A stretch of 64,000 nt of DNA, from positions 24,676,001-24,740,000 of the forward strand of contig NC_065876.1 in the NCBI RefSeq assembly GCF_933775445.1, in the 5' to 3' direction. Under the pieces are notes generated by a model. It saw only the letters and a list, made by a program, of their open reading frames with translations, ran no database searches and had not been told where the DNA came from. Of the stretch, positions 31,258 to 44,300 are shown one piece after another. Source of the DNA: Argentina anserina (lineage: Eukaryota; Streptophyta; Magnoliopsida; Rosales; Rosaceae). The position numbers were made by a program, and so were the translations under genes. The stretch's first letter is position 1; each line of letters starts with the position of its first letter.

Positions 31258-31955
31258 TAGTGGCGGATTTAGGATATTTTTCCAGCCAAGTCAAGAAAGA
31301 CCTAATTTAATCGAAGTTAAAGAGTTTTTGCAAGTGAAGTATGGGATTAATATAGTACTATATTGGGTTTTTGTAAGAAAATCGATGAACATAGGATTAT
31401 ACAAGGTTTATGTAATCATGACTCATGAGACCCTAATGATATTGTTTGCTTTCTATTTTTCCCTAACTAAATGAAGTAGTGTGTGATTTAGAACTTGTAT
31501 TGGAATCGATTCAATCGAACTAAGGTTGTACGTGCCCAAAACTTCAACTGTTGGGTGTCTTGAAATTAATTGAGATTCAGATGCCATCAAAGCATCAATG
31601 GATATGCAAGGAGGAAGAAGATAATGAGGAGACATTCTGGCAAAAGCCCATATTGTATAGTCCACTGCAAGACTATTAAGTTTTATTAGACATGTAATTA
31701 TACTCGTGAGATCCTCTCATTAAATATCGACTGGTTGTCAGCATGTTGTCCCTCTTTGTCCTTTAATTCCTCTCAGGCAAGTGAGCAGCTCTCCCAAAAC
31801 CATTCAACAACCATATTTTTGCTCTGCAGTCGTCTCTTTCTCCAGTCTTGCCGGAAATTGTCATTTTTATATGTCATTTCTTAGAGAAAACATAATCCTT
31901 GATGCCCAGAAGCAAAAACTCAGCCTAGGCTTGCCTACACGTGGATCCGCCACTG
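31258..31955. mobile_element. non-autonomous hAT-like element 3 (MITE)
   Basis: The left end is TAGTGGCGGATTTAGGA and the right end is the complement of CAGTGGCGGATCCACG, inverted repeats of at least 10 bp differing at the first base. CTTTTAGC flanks both sides (31250-31257 and 31956-31963), a perfect 8-bp hAT duplication. Length is 698 bp. Two ORFs of 60-80 codons overlap it without a recognisable domain. Confidence 0.9.
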
Positions 31956-33169
31956 CTTTTAGCTACTCCTTGTTAATTGCTATGCGGAAGATGAACCACA
32001 ACGAGTTTGCAGTCGTTGGTGTCAATTAGGCAATCTGTGGAGTACGTGTGGACTTCTGTTATTCTACAAGGTGCTTTCGCACTAGCTAATATGTTTTACG
32101 TTGCGTCCATATGAACTTGCTTAATCCGTTATAATGAGACCTCGCAAAGCATGACATTCTCTGTGTCAAACTTGATGTTAAGAATGAGTTCCTCTAGCTA
32201 GCAAGGTCAGTCTGGATGGTTCTTTGAGATTGGTGTAACGTAGAAGCTGTACTACGTTATACGGTCCTTTCGATTCCTTTTATGATCTTCATAAACGTAT
32301 CGTTGAGATCATGCGAACGTGGATATGTTTGCTACTACATATACCAATCGAACTTGGACTGATGATTATTGCACGACTACAGCAAACTACTGTTCGTACT
32401 AAACTGATAAATCAGTAATTATGGTCCCCAATCAATGTATTCTGGTGTACTCTGCGGTGTTTGTTCTGTTGTCACCTCCAGTTTTATGAGACAGAAACAC
32501 AGGACAGATACGTGCGTAACATATGACAATATAAGACTCTGGATTTATACCTCTACCAGTAATATTCATTGATACTTTGATACTAAACTGAAAAGTGTGC
32601 ATGCATTGATCACAAAAGGCCTAGATATCTTGCAGCTGTGACATTACAAACGTGGGCATACGCCAGTCGAGCTCGTATTGATAAGTTAAAAAAAACATGG
32701 CCACAGAAGACCAGTGTAAAATTGTATATCAGTACACTCATGGTCCCCAAGTTCGATTCATCATTTCTTTGATTTCTGCTGTAAATGCATGATCTTGCAT
32801 GTTGTTCTATCACTTCTATGCACGGTGCATTCTACGGTCACCTTTGGTTGGTACGTACATATCTAATATCTTATATATGATAATGAGACACGGATTAAAC
32901 ATTTCTTTCACGTTCCAGTTGGGACTGGGAACTAAATTGAGGAGAGGACAAAGGAGAGGTACGTATCAGAGGACAATGATGGCCGTGGATTTGGACAACT
33001 GAACTCTACAGTCTACAATAGGGTTCATGCTTAACATCAATGTTCTAAATATTCTCGATATATCCCCGATATTAAGAAAACGATACGATATGTTGCTTAT
33101 CGGTCTATTATATCGGTCAATCCGAAAAATCAAGTCAAATAGCGATATATCGGTGTTTTTTTTTAATTT
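31956..33169. other. AT-rich spacer with a possible repeat terminus at about 33038
   Basis: No gene is recognised. From 33038 the run CAATGTTCTAAATATTCTCG and following ATCGATAT-like words resemble the ends of the repeat at 44301-45576 (see findings). Confidence 0.4.
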
Positions 33170-34890
33170 TTTTTTTAAAACCACGTCGTTTTCAAAAATA
33201 ATTTAAAAAGTTGGCTTATACTTATTTCTAAAAATAAGTGGCTGAAAAATAAAGTAGTTGAGTGTTTAATAAACTTACTTTTATAAGTGGTTGTTTGTAG
33301 CAGAAGCCGTGAAAATGCGTTTGGTAAATCAAATTGACTTTTACTTTTGTTTGTACAATGACCAATTTGGACATCAATGAATTTATGACCTTTTTATTTT
33401 ATTTTTAAGAACAAATTTCATGTCTTGTGCTAACACAACATAAAATTCTTTTATCAGTAATTTAACCGGGAAAATGGCATCAACTAATATTTTTAAATAA
33501 TTTTTGTTCTCCCATACTAACCTTAACCACAACATACATTTTTCATTGACATCAAGTAACTATTATACATATCAATATTTATAGATTCACGAATCCAATC
33601 CAATCAACTGAACTAACTTATACATTTTCCAATGATAGTACAAAAGAATTACAAAAAGTTTGTACATTGATCATTAGGTTGATCAATTGCATAAACATTC
33701 AAATCAAGATGATCTCCTTCATAAACATTTGTAGCTTGATTGATTTCTTACAAACATTGCATACATAAAGAACCATAATTTATGAACAAACAAAGTAAAG
33801 AAAAGACTCACGACAAACCATAACCACAAAGACGGACCACCGTCATGCACTGCCAGTGTACACCGCAAGCCGCCGCGCCTTCGGCGACAACTGACATTGA
33901 GGAGGAGAAGTGTGCAACCTGGTCAACACTCCGGTACCGTCATTCTGCTGACCTGACCCGCCCGTCTTGGCCATATTAATGGCCCTTAACGGCTCTCTCT
34001 GCCTCACAACTCCCATATCCACACTCACATTAGCCTCCTCTGGCCTCAGCTTCACAACCACCGTGTCCTGCAGCATCGACATCGGCAACGCCACCATAAG
34101 TGTGCTCGCCACCTGGTCCTCATGTTGCTGGCGGACTAGTCCAGATCGATTCAGAACCCTAGCTCCTGATCCTACTGTGACACTATCGACGACACAAATG
34201 CCTAGGACAGCGTGCCATCAGAGATGTTATTCTCCGGCGGTGGAGGGTCCTCATTGCCGTAAGTGAGGGTGAGGTGGAAGATCTTGGAGGGGCACTTCCA
34301 TCCCAAGCCTCAGGACATTGTGATCAGACCGGCGATCAAGCTCCGAGTACGTTCTGATCGGAGGGGTGAAAGCTCAGGTCGACTATCATTTGGCTTGAGA
34401 AAATGCTCTCTCAAGTCTCGATCTTGAAGATTTAAAAAGAAATTACGAGTGTTTAAGATGGAGCTGGTTTGGATTTGGGTGAGCAAATGAGGGTATCAGA
34501 TTAGGGTTTTGGAGAAGAAAGAGAGAGATTGTTATACATAGACCAACTGAAGCATAATTTCATGGCGGATTTCTGCAGCTCGGGTCGCCACCGTAGGATA
34601 CGATATGATTTGGGGGATTCTGGTAGAACGGGATGAACCACCGATTGAGTTGTAATTTCCTGAAATCATGGGGGTACCCATTGGTATTTTGAAATCTTCA
34701 TTTAATCGCAGCTACAGTACGCACCCGAGAAGCCGAAGTGAGCTTTTAAAAGGAGAGTGAGAGCAACTTATGTTTTTCACTGAAAAAAAGCTGCGACTTT
34801 TGGAAACGGGAGAAGAGAAGCCATCTTACCAAACATGATGAGGGGGTTAATTTATAATCACCTGAGCTAAAAAGCTCTACCAAACACAGC
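33170..34890. mobile_element. putative transposon carrying gene-derived sequence
   Basis: The two edges share phrases in opposite orientation (TGCGTTTGGTAAATC near 33318 and the complement of TGTGTTTGGTAGAGC near 34886), of the kind found at ends of plant DNA elements. Between them 33840-34640 has a sharply higher GC content and long open frames, unlike the flanks. No exact terminal repeat or target duplication was established, so class and limits are uncertain. Confidence 0.35.
33843..34112 (-). pseudogene. GC-rich open frame, possible captured gene fragment
   Basis: This 89-codon frame includes MLQDTVVVKLRPEEANVSVD and ends ARRLAVYTGSA. Composition looks protein-like and GC-rich compared with its surroundings, but I do not recognise the family. 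An overlapping plus-strand frame (33967-34266) is rich in Ser and Thr. The true strand and product are unknown. Confidence 0.3.
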
Positions 34891-35019
34891 CTATGTTTAT
34901 AGGCCAAAGCATTCCAAATTACCGAACAACGCACGATGAGACTTGAGAGATGTGGCCGAAGCCATTTCCTTTTTTTTTCAATCCAAAAATTACTTCATTG
35001 ATATATATATCATCCTTAA
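34891..35019. other. short spacer before the Harbinger element
   Basis: Includes the TAA (35017-35019) interpreted as the left target duplication. Confidence 0.5.
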
Positions 35020-36941
35020 GAGCATCTGCACCGACGAGCATCAAAGGAGGTGGTGCTTGAACATGAGGTGGGACTGTCCGGGTTTGCTCGACCAAACCTA
35101 GATTGGAGCTCGCATCGGCGATGCGGACGCTCATCCAGTCAACCCGGATGGTTTGCTCGCTCGATTGCTCGAGCATAATTTGCTTCGGCTTTTGCTTGTC
35201 CGCCTGGTGGAGCCCACAGAACGCGAGTGACGTTAGGCGCTTCATTTTTTTGGCAGCCAATAAAAGAGTAAAAAACAAATTACGAACCAATGAATGACTG
35301 ACACATGGCTTGTCGACTAGACCATTCAAACTCTAACGGTTTAATAGATCTTGACATTCCATTTGAATAAAAAATTTCAATCAAATGGTCTGAATTCATA
35401 CGCAACGATTACTATTTGATCAGAACAGAAACAAACCCAAAAAATAGTATAAAATCCCAAAAAAATCAAAATTCTCCCAAAAAATTGTCTATAAATACTA
35501 CTTTAATTGTTGATCAACTCACACTAAATTGTGCACAACAAATTTCACATCTTTCTCCATCTCCTCTCTCATTTCACTTAGCTTTTTTTTTTTCAAAACA
35601 ATGGGCACCATTGGCTTCCTTCTGAAGATTAATTGACAAATGTGCATCTCTTTTGTCTGTCATAGCGTTGATGAATACGACGGTAACAAAAAAAAGAGGG
35701 ACAAATTGTGGGAGACAATTCATGCTTTTTTTATGGAGAATTGGAAGCTAGCACCATGTGAGAAACCTCCGAAGGAGCCGAGGACCCGAATCGCACTCGC
35801 TTCTCACGGCAACGTATAGCTTGCGGCATGTTTGGCAAAAATTGGGAGAATGTTTGGCGGCGGCACAACAACGTATAGCTGGCGGCATTCGTTAATGGAT
35901 GAAATAAGTTTATATTGTTTTATCATATATTATAATTATAATTTTGTACTTTATATATCTAATTTGTTAAAATATGTAGCATTGTTTACATTATTTGTTT
36001 TATCTAATTTGTTTAAATTATGTAATTAAATATGTACCTAATATACGTTTTTCATTAGGAAATACAAGCTCAATCATGTAACTATAATGCCAAGAAGAAA
36101 AAAATTACACACTTTGACTGTTGAAAAGTGGTTAAGAATCATCAATCTTTCGTTGCGGTGTTACCTGCTACTTTATCTCCATATGTAAGTACTTACCATG
36201 CTACTCCTTCCGCAACCGAATCATCTCTAACCATCAATTTGGATGACGACCATGTGAATAAGACACCTCAAAGCAACACGACAGCTTCCTCAAGTCCGCC
36301 TAAACAAATGGAAACCAAGGCGACAAAGGAAAATAGGCGTCAAAAGAAACAGAGTAAGACTCCTATTGAGCAACGAGTTGAGATTTTGCATACCATTGCA
36401 AGTGACAAAGCATCATGGAATACTATGAGGCTAGCGCATAATGAAAGTGAGCTTAATTATTACGCGGAGTACATAGACATTTAAAAGCGGAAGAAGAGTT
36501 AAGAAGATTGAAGAAATAAGAGAATGACACAATGATCACGACAATGGATTTGGAGGCTATAACCCTAATCTTGAAATGGTATTTTACCAAGAGAAAACTA
36601 TAAATCCTTAATGAAAGAGGAGCTAGTCAAGATCAACTTACCGATGAAACATATTAGGATTGTTATCACCCAAGTCACGTGCTATTTCCATGATATAGTA
36701 GTTATATTATTGTACTAAATTTAAATTTTCGAGAAATAAAAATGCTCAAGATTGAATTTTTTGTAAAAAAAATTAATCATTTCACAACAAGACAAAATTG
36801 AATTGTTCAAGCAAATTGTGAATAGGTGTGTACAAAAATCAATTTGCTTGAGCAAAATATGAAATTGATTTGCTTGGAATAAAATTTGCTTCTAGACCAA
36901 TCTTTTACTTGAGCACACCTAATTTATGGGTGCGGATGCTA
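35020..36941 (+). mobile_element. PIF/Harbinger-like element with ORF1 only
   Basis: The left end GAGCATCTGCACC is mirrored by the complement of TAGCATCCGCACC on the right. TAA lies on both sides (35017-35019 and 36942-36944), the 3-bp duplication typical of PIF/Harbinger. Inside is a decayed Myb-like/NAM-associated ORF1 but no DDE transposase. Subterminal words such as TTGCTTGAGCA and GCTCGAGCA occur near both ends. Length is 1922 bp. Confidence 0.82.
35640..36640 (+). pseudogene. Harbinger ORF1 (Myb-like/NAM-associated C-terminal) pseudogene
   Basis: Frames give DEYDGNKKKRDKLWETIHAF, then ENWKLAP and, after a TAG, LAKIGRM, resembling the N-terminal Myb-like part of plant ORF1 proteins (W..I...F and a later KI..). 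The open frame 36128-36484 is basic and Ser/Thr-rich, followed out of frame by EELRRLKK and TTMDLEAIT, the usual C-terminal coiled segment of the NAM-associated domain. A leader with TATAAATAC at 35490-35498 precedes it. At least two stops interrupt it. ORF1 proteins act with the transposase in binding DNA ends. Confidence 0.7.
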
Positions 36942-39355
36942 TAAGATAATAAAGAATCTTTGTTTCTCATACTAAAATTTAGGTTCACCGTCTATACTAC
37001 TAACACACAAACGAAGCAAGCAGACTCTGACTCTAAATATTAAAACGGTTGACTACATTAATAACATTATAAGACGGTGAGCAATTGTATCTTTGGTTTG
37101 GTTCTAATCGGTTTGAACCGAACCAAAACCGAATAAGCAGGTTTGGTTAGGGTTGCAACAATAAAAAAATAACACAGTTGTAGAGATCAAGCACAAAACC
37201 GGCCAATTCAGTTTTGAATAATATTGTGATAAACCGAATATGGTTAATCTATACAGATATTTTTGTGGACCTTTAGATTATTAGGGTATTTAAGAGGTTT
37301 TGTTTTGTTTTTAGAATTCATCACTTCGTCTTTGTCCTATCTATATTGGTGGCTCGTTTCATGAATTGCTGCATTTCAGTTTTGGTCTTTTGCGTACTAC
37401 ATAATCATGAAGCATAATTGCATACTACGAGTAGTACGTGCGATAATTTCATATATAACTGTTCAACTTTCTACAATTTTACCATTATTTCATAGACATC
37501 AAAACTGTGTTTAGTCATTAATAGTTAGGGTTCGAACAATTCCTGCTTTCAAAAATACATGATCAGCCGAAGTATAATAACTGTTCAGGTCTCAGATCCA
37601 ACAGACTTTTTATTTGTTGGACCCGAACACTACCCTTGACATCAGTTCGATCCCGAATTATAAACTACAGACTTTTTCGGGCTGCAAGAGCCTATCATGA
37701 CTTTGAAAAAGAGAGGTAGGACTTTTGAGAGAAAGAATGAGGCTCCACCAAAGAAGGTGATCCTCTGCATATCAGTTAACATGTTGATGGTAGCCACAAT
37801 AGCCCGGATCCCACAACCATCTCGCAAAGCAGACCTCCATAACCCCTACCACCTGCAGCCCATAACCCCCACGTATCGATCTAGGTTGCGAAACCAACCC
37901 CGACCTCTCGTGGAAGCATACATCGACAAGAGTCAATCTCTATGTGAACGACCCAAAGGTTGAAGGAAACGCCAATCGAGGAGGAGAGGCGGTAAGAAAT
38001 CGCCACACCCTTAACCCTAGCAGAGCAACGCTGCTAGGTTTTGTCATTTTTCTTTGTTTTATTAAAAATATAATTATGATTAATCAAAGTTCAAGCATAA
38101 ATTTAGTTTATTATTCTTCATTGAATTTTTTAAAACTTATTCTTCATGAGAAAATTTTAAATACACTATACTAATCACTTAATACACTACCAATTATTTT
38201 ATTTTATTTTTACTAAATACACATCCCAAAGTGCCCGAAAAGCCCTTATTCTAAAAAATCATTAATTATCATATATTATTTAATATAACTATTGTATATC
38301 TATAATTTTTTTATTAAATATCTTCTATTAGGGTTACCAATTTCATTCTATATTCAAATGATTATTGCGAATTGATAATTAAATTGAGAACTGTTGTTGT
38401 TACAACTCTAACATCAATCTAAATTGAACAAAAATATGTATCAAGTTATTCAACATGCTCGCAATTATACAAGAAGAATCTAAGAATTGTTACAATGAAA
38501 ATATATAATAACTAATATAATTTCTAATATTTATATGATGAAGAAGACGTATTTTCTACGTCTAGATCTATGCATTGTGCTATTTTTCCTTTAATAATAT
38601 GTCTATTTTAGTCATTTTACTGATCTATATATCTTATTAGAGAAAAAAATAAAAATGTATTAAGAGGTTATTTGAGTTTATTTAAAATTTCTCATTTTTC
38701 ATTGATATTGCTTTTGATGATGTGGTTTTCAATTCTTAATAATGTAGAATATGACTGTGTACCAGTGTTATCAACAAAATTGTTATTATGCACCCCACAA
38801 AGATATAGATATATCACAAAATGGAACAGAAGACAAGGATGCACATTCAACTCTCTAAAAGGTTGCGCTGAGAACGTTTCCAATCCAAGCAAACTTAATC
38901 CATTCTGTCTTGCTTTGTTTTGTGCTCCTCTCATAACCATAGTACTTAGGAAACCCATCATTACAATCTATACACCTGCTAACATTCCATTGCACTTTCA
39001 CCTCAAAGTTCTAGCTTGCTGGTTGGTACTCTCATGTTCATCATGAATTCCCAGTATGGTAGAGCACATATGGACTGTCTCAAAAGATGCATGGGATCAA
39101 AATTGAAAAGAACACAAAAACAAATGGACAAAGCTAGCTTAAGCATCCATTTCTCCACCCAATCAATCACTTTGTGTTCTTTGTGGGGTATGCTAAACTA
39201 CTCTCACTCTGTGTTTTTAGTCCTCAAACCAGAAAAAAGGGCCGCGCAGTCTAGTACCAACCTGTCCCTTTTACATAATCATCACAATAATAATATCCCC
39301 CCAAATTTCCACAGAAGATAAAAAAAGGACCATTTTTATTCTAAAATTTTCAACA
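36942..39355. other. AT-rich spacer, no gene recognised
   Basis: A short ACCGAACC/GGTTTGG cluster (37095-37150) resembles the subterminal repeats of the two hAT-like elements. The frames 37697-37963 and 38672-39046 have no recognised domain. The stretch 39050-39355 may be the 3' untranslated region of the RING gene. Confidence 0.4.
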
Positions 39356-41710
39356 TTAAAACCTAGCATTTTCAAACCCGTGCAAGTCACTGACCCTATT
39401 CAGTGATTTCTTCATCATAGCCACCTTAGCCAGCTTCTCCGCTGCCCTCCATGCGGAAGTGGGCGTCAGCGCCTCGCCATTCTCGTCGACAGCCGCTGAC
39501 CCCATTTCTCTCTCCCTCTCCCTCTCGCTTTGTCTCCGCCGCTGCATTATCATCTGCTGCTGGTGCTGCTCCTCTAGCTGATTCTGCCTCTTCCAATGCA
39601 CCTCTGCAAGCTGAGCCTCCAATGCCCGAACATACTCGTCGGCTGAAGCCGAGCCGGACTGGATTAGCAAAGTTCTAGTTGATGCTAGCAAGTGATGTGC
39701 ACTTTGGAAGTCATTGTGCTCCACCAGCCTCCGTGACTCCGCCACGGCACGTGTGGTAAAGAAAAGGCTTCTCAGGCGTCGGATCTTCGGATTTGAAGAC
39801 ACCGATCGGACGGCGGTCTGTGTAAGCGGCACCACTAGTCCCTGCTCCTTGCCGTAGACAACCTCTTGCGTAGCCGGGTCTTTGTATAAGCACCTAACTG
39901 ACATCACGTGGTGAGTCCCAGCTGCAGAGGTAGGAATGCGCAGCTCAACTAGCAACTCTCTCTCTTCCTCGGCGTACATATCTCCGAGCCGAATCGAAGC
40001 CGAGCCGTGCACGGTGGGGCGCCCGTTGCAGGAATAAATGGCGGTTATCTCCGCCGGAGCAGAGCCGGATGAGAAGCCGAGCTGGATTCTCAAGTCCTGA
40101 ACGACAACGCTTAGCAGACCCCCTACGCATTTTGCAAAGGCGTCCTCCGCCGGCTCCTGGCAGTACCCGGCGTTCTGGCCAAACCCGAAAGCATGAATCG
40201 GAATCTCAATGTGGGCGAACCGGGTGGACGACACGTAGTTTGATCCTGGACGTTGATTGGTCGAGCCCGAATTGCTGTTGTTCACCCTCTCGTTCTGACC
40301 GTCCGATAAGAGCATGATACTCGCCACCGGATTCCTCTCCCTCCGATCTTCCAGAACCTTCGTGGCCTTCCTCAGGGCCTCCCCAACACTGCTCCCCTGA
40401 CCGCAGACCAGCCGGTCAACAACGCGCCGAGCCGCGCGCTGGCCATTCGCCGTCATTCTCTTCAGCGGCATCAGTCTCTTTGGGGAGGCCGAGAAGGCCA
40501 CGATGGAAAGACGATCAGAGGAGCCGAGCGAGGAAATGACCAAGCGCATGGCGCGCTTCAGCATCTGGAGCTTCCCGCCTGTCATGCTTCCGCTGACGTC
40601 GAGCACCGTCACTAAATCAATCGGAGCTCGGTGGGAAGGGTCCAGAATGTACGTGCTGGTAGTCTGACGCGCTGGCGCCTTCACTCTGAGAGCAAATGCG
40701 TAGGTCTCGAAACCCCGGCCGGAAGACAACAGAGCAGCCTCCGGTAACAGCCTCACTTGCACATTGTTCCTGAATTCTTTGTCATCATGTATTTTCGGAT
40801 CATCGGAATACGTGGCTGAAGAAGATGTGTTAGGATTAACGAAGAACCCCTGAAACTCTTCGACGTCATCGTCAGCAAGGTCCTCTTCGTCGGCCTCAGG
40901 AATGGAGATAATTCGGCCGCCGACGGTCGGAGACAGAAGAGGCTCGTCATCGTTGTATGGCTTCAACGTGTATCTGGGCGATGGGGATTCAGCAATCACC
41001 TTCTTCTCTTCAACTTTCAGCTTCGGGGTGACGGGTGCTGAAACGACGTCGTTGTTGGCTGCCGGATGGGGATCAGAGGTGGCGTTTTTATGCATAGCCA
41101 GCAAAGGAACGTCTTTCCATGTAGAGTTGCAGACCGGGCAGACGAGGCTTCCATGGTTCCGTACATAAGAAGCTATGCAGGGGAAATGAAAGGCGTGGCT
41201 ACACTCTGCTGTGTAAATCGCTGTGCCTTGCCCGGTTTTCACACTATTCAAGCAAATTCCACAGCTACTCTGAAATTCAAAAACCAAGAGAAAAATGATA
41301 GTATAAAGGGCGAGAGTTGTAATTTAATATATGAAAGATGGCTGTAGAAAAATGGTGAGACGTACTCGAAATTTGAAGCTGTTCTTGAAGAGGGAGAGCT
41401 TGAGAGGGGATCGAGGAGAAGTCGGATTAGATGATTTGGGAGTGCTGCTTGTTTTGATTTCAAGGACTCTGGGGCTCTCGGCAACATTTTGCTTAGGCAT
41501 ACTATTCGATTTCTGAAGCAGAGCCTCCGACCCTGTTTTACCATGCAGCCTCGGAGTTGACGGGTTGCCACCGCCGGAGGAGAAGAAACTCAGTCGGGTT
41601 CTTGGGCTCGGGCTCGGACTCGGGCTCCTCTGCTTTTGATCTGAAACCTTTGTGTCCGATGGATCCCGAGGAATCGTGGTGCAGAAGGCTCGTCTCCAAC
41701 CAGTACCCAT
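39356..41710 (-). CDS. WAV3: RING/von Willebrand A domain E3 ubiquitin ligase, WAV3/EDA40 family
   Basis: A cytosolic RING-type ubiquitin ligase family; Arabidopsis WAV3 and its homologues control root gravitropic and wavy growth, and EDA40 is another member. Exons are 41710-41366 and 41269-39356, with one GT-AG intron of 96 bp in phase 0; the product is 752 aa, in the family's range. The N-terminus is MGTGWRRAFCTT, then a Ser/Pro-rich stretch ending LFKNSFKFR at the splice. The RING-H2 follows, C118..C121, C138, H140, H143, C146, C159 and C162. An acidic segment (about 240-255) precedes the vWA domain (about 333-510), which carries an intact MIDAS DVSGSM at 339-344 and LLSDGQ later. A Gln/Arg-rich coiled segment and AWRAAEKLAKVAMMKKS lie near the end. 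No defect seen. Which paralogue it is cannot be settled here; the symbol is family-level. Confidence 0.94.
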
Positions 41711-42120
41711 TTCTCTCCGATTAGAAAAACAACCAAAAAGGAAAAAGAACAGGCACTAGAAGCTAGTCTGAGGTAGAAGAAGGAAGAAGAAAAGAGTACT
41801 TGTTTTGGTCGATCTGAGGACAAAAGGGCAGGACTGAACTTTGTAAGAGAAGCATGGGATCAAAGGCAATGAGGACAAAACTAATGAGATGAATGAGATA
41901 AACAGAGAGACACACACAGAGAGAGATGGACCTCTTCTCTCAGTTTCCTCTTCCTTCTTCTTCTGCCGCTCTCTGTTTTTACTCTATCGCTTTGTGTTCC
42001 TCTCTTTTCTATAAAAAGAACAAAAAGATCTTTGCACCCAAAAAGACTAGAGATCTACTGCTACTCTATCTCTCTCTTCGATCTGATCAGATTCAGAAGC
42101 TCACAGAGGATTGAAATATT
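41711..42120 (-). promoter_or_regulatory. 5' leader and proximal promoter of the RING gene
   Basis: On the minus strand this is rich in GA and CT runs (GAGAGAAG, CTCTCTGTTT and similar), common in plant leaders. On the plus strand CTATAAAAAG lies at 42009-42018, but it points away from the gene. I cannot fix the start of transcription. Confidence 0.4.
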
Positions 42121-44300
42121 AATTGGAAAAGGTGGTTTAGGATTTTATTTACCCTCGGTAATCGCCACGTGTTGGTCAATTATTTCCTTTCTTTTTTATT
42201 TTTACTTAAGCAGTCAACGTCTTCGAACCACGTTAAGCCCACCGCATATCTCACCTGTATGATTCCCACTATATGCTGCGTGCTCTTTTCATGGGCGTTA
42301 TCTCCACGCGCCTGCCTCCGTCGTGGTAGCAACTTGGGTGACACCCCGTCATTTCTCATTTAACGAATTCTATCCGATGAAGAGTTACAGTGTGGAGGTA
42401 GGAAATTGACAAATTTGCAATCAGGGGTGGTTGGGATAAGAATGTAGATTTTCTTCTTCTTTTCTCAGATTTTCTTTCTGAACAAAGACTTCTTTACGGT
42501 AAATATTATAATATTTTTTGCATGTTTCAATGTATATCTAGTATACAAGTAATTATTGAATGCACACAATTGTTTTTGGTCACTTAATAGCTTGTATATA
42601 TTGGATATATTCTAAAAGAAAATTTCGTAAAAACAGAAACTGATATCTGATATCTGTTTTTGGTCATTATATGTTAATGTTACCCGATATAATTCATATG
42701 TAGAAAATATAGGGTGGTATGTGCATCGCACAACGACAATCAGTCAATTGAGCAGGAGAATTAATGATGTAAATAAATTGAGTTCTTAACGAATTTCGTC
42801 AAACTAATGTGATAATGCCGGTAAGTTAGCCAGCCTTTTATTTTACTAGAAAAGGTCGGTTAGTTTAGATGGTGTGGGTGGTCCAATATAACATAGCAAA
42901 TTAAGGGTAGCTTTCAGCATATTCAAGTTTTCTCATGCAAATTAACACAGGGGTAAAATGGATGCAGGACCAGGCATGTACAATGGAGGCATGTCAGTGT
43001 TTTTGAGACCACATCTGGCGGTGGTAGACCAGTTTAAGATGAGGCCCTCCCACTAGGTACAACAGTATATCACGGCTGAGTTTTGTACTAGCCCTATCTA
43101 GTTTGTATCGGAAGGGTACGTCCCCCATCTATGAATTTAGGTACAATAGTAATGGGATGATCTAAATGAACTAATTTTGTGTCTATCCTCTATCATGCTA
43201 TTAGTTGTTAGAAATGAGAACATGTGAGTATACCAACATGAACAAGGAACCAAATTTTAAAAGGAGGCGGAAAGCGATTTTGAGCTTGTTTAGTTATCAG
43301 ATATGATTGACGTAATCAAAACTGTCATGATTTCGTACTGAGTCAGAACATTTGTGTCGTCTACTTATGATTAAGTTGAATATTACATATGTTAATCAAG
43401 CCATGTTCTAATAAATTTTCTATACAAATGTGGCTCCATATAAATCTTGGTATCGTCGTATTATACCTAATAAATTCAGTTTACTGACAGTTCATGATAT
43501 ATGCATGAGGCGCATATCATTGATGTTGCTCATGTCATACCATATACAAACATACACAAGGATAAGTTTATTTGTATTCATCTATTTCGTAGCTTATCAT
43601 TGTTACATTCCTTGAACTCTACTCAAAGTTTATGGCGCGCAACACCACTCTAAGAGTTCATATCTCAATTCACGTCTTCTAATCGTAAAACCAGGCAACC
43701 CTATAAAACCTCGTTACAACCCGATCTAAATCCATCACAAAACGTTGTTGTATTTTCATATTTTCCAAGAGTAAATAGTAAACTTACGACCAAAAACCAC
43801 GACAACAACGCCCGTCCAGCTCATCCGACCTCAATCAGCTCATCAAAGAAGTCTAACAAGGCTCGATGATATTCACACATTAAAAATAAATATGTAAAAA
43901 AAGGATAGATATAGTTTTTTTTAATTGAAAATAAAAGGATAGATATAGTGATATGCTCGACGTACCCTTAAACAGCATCTCCATGCTCATGAAAACCAGG
44001 GCTCTCCCTCCATTATTGAAACCAGGCAACAAAAGCCTCCGAATTCCACCACACACAGTACCTTACTTGCACAGTTGCACTTATCAAACCCATGCCCCTT
44101 CCTTACACCTCCAATAGTGTTTTACCATTTAGTGCCTTCCCAAAAAAAATAATCACTTGACACAGTAAAATCAAATCAATTGGTCAATAATTTCGACACT
44201 AGCTACTCACTACCAAGTGCATGGGGCCCCCTCCCACCTCTAGCCTAGCCTCTCTTCCTCCGTAGGTCTCACAGTACAACGCCGTTAGCTGCTATGCCAA
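42121..44300. other. AT-rich spacer, no gene recognised
   Basis: Nothing with a recognised domain. A small repeat AAAAGGATAGATATAG occurs twice near 43901 and 43935. Confidence 0.45.

Noticed and set aside
32160..32200. KLDVKNEFL-like codons suggesting a copia reverse transcriptase
   Set aside because: Only nine residues match and nothing around them supports RT; likely chance or an unprovable relic.
37528..37545. GGGTTCGAA as a tRNA B box
   Set aside because: No A box or cloverleaf around it.
39451..39678. Plus-strand frames across the RING gene
   Set aside because: Antisense shadows of a well-supported minus-strand CDS with intact domains.
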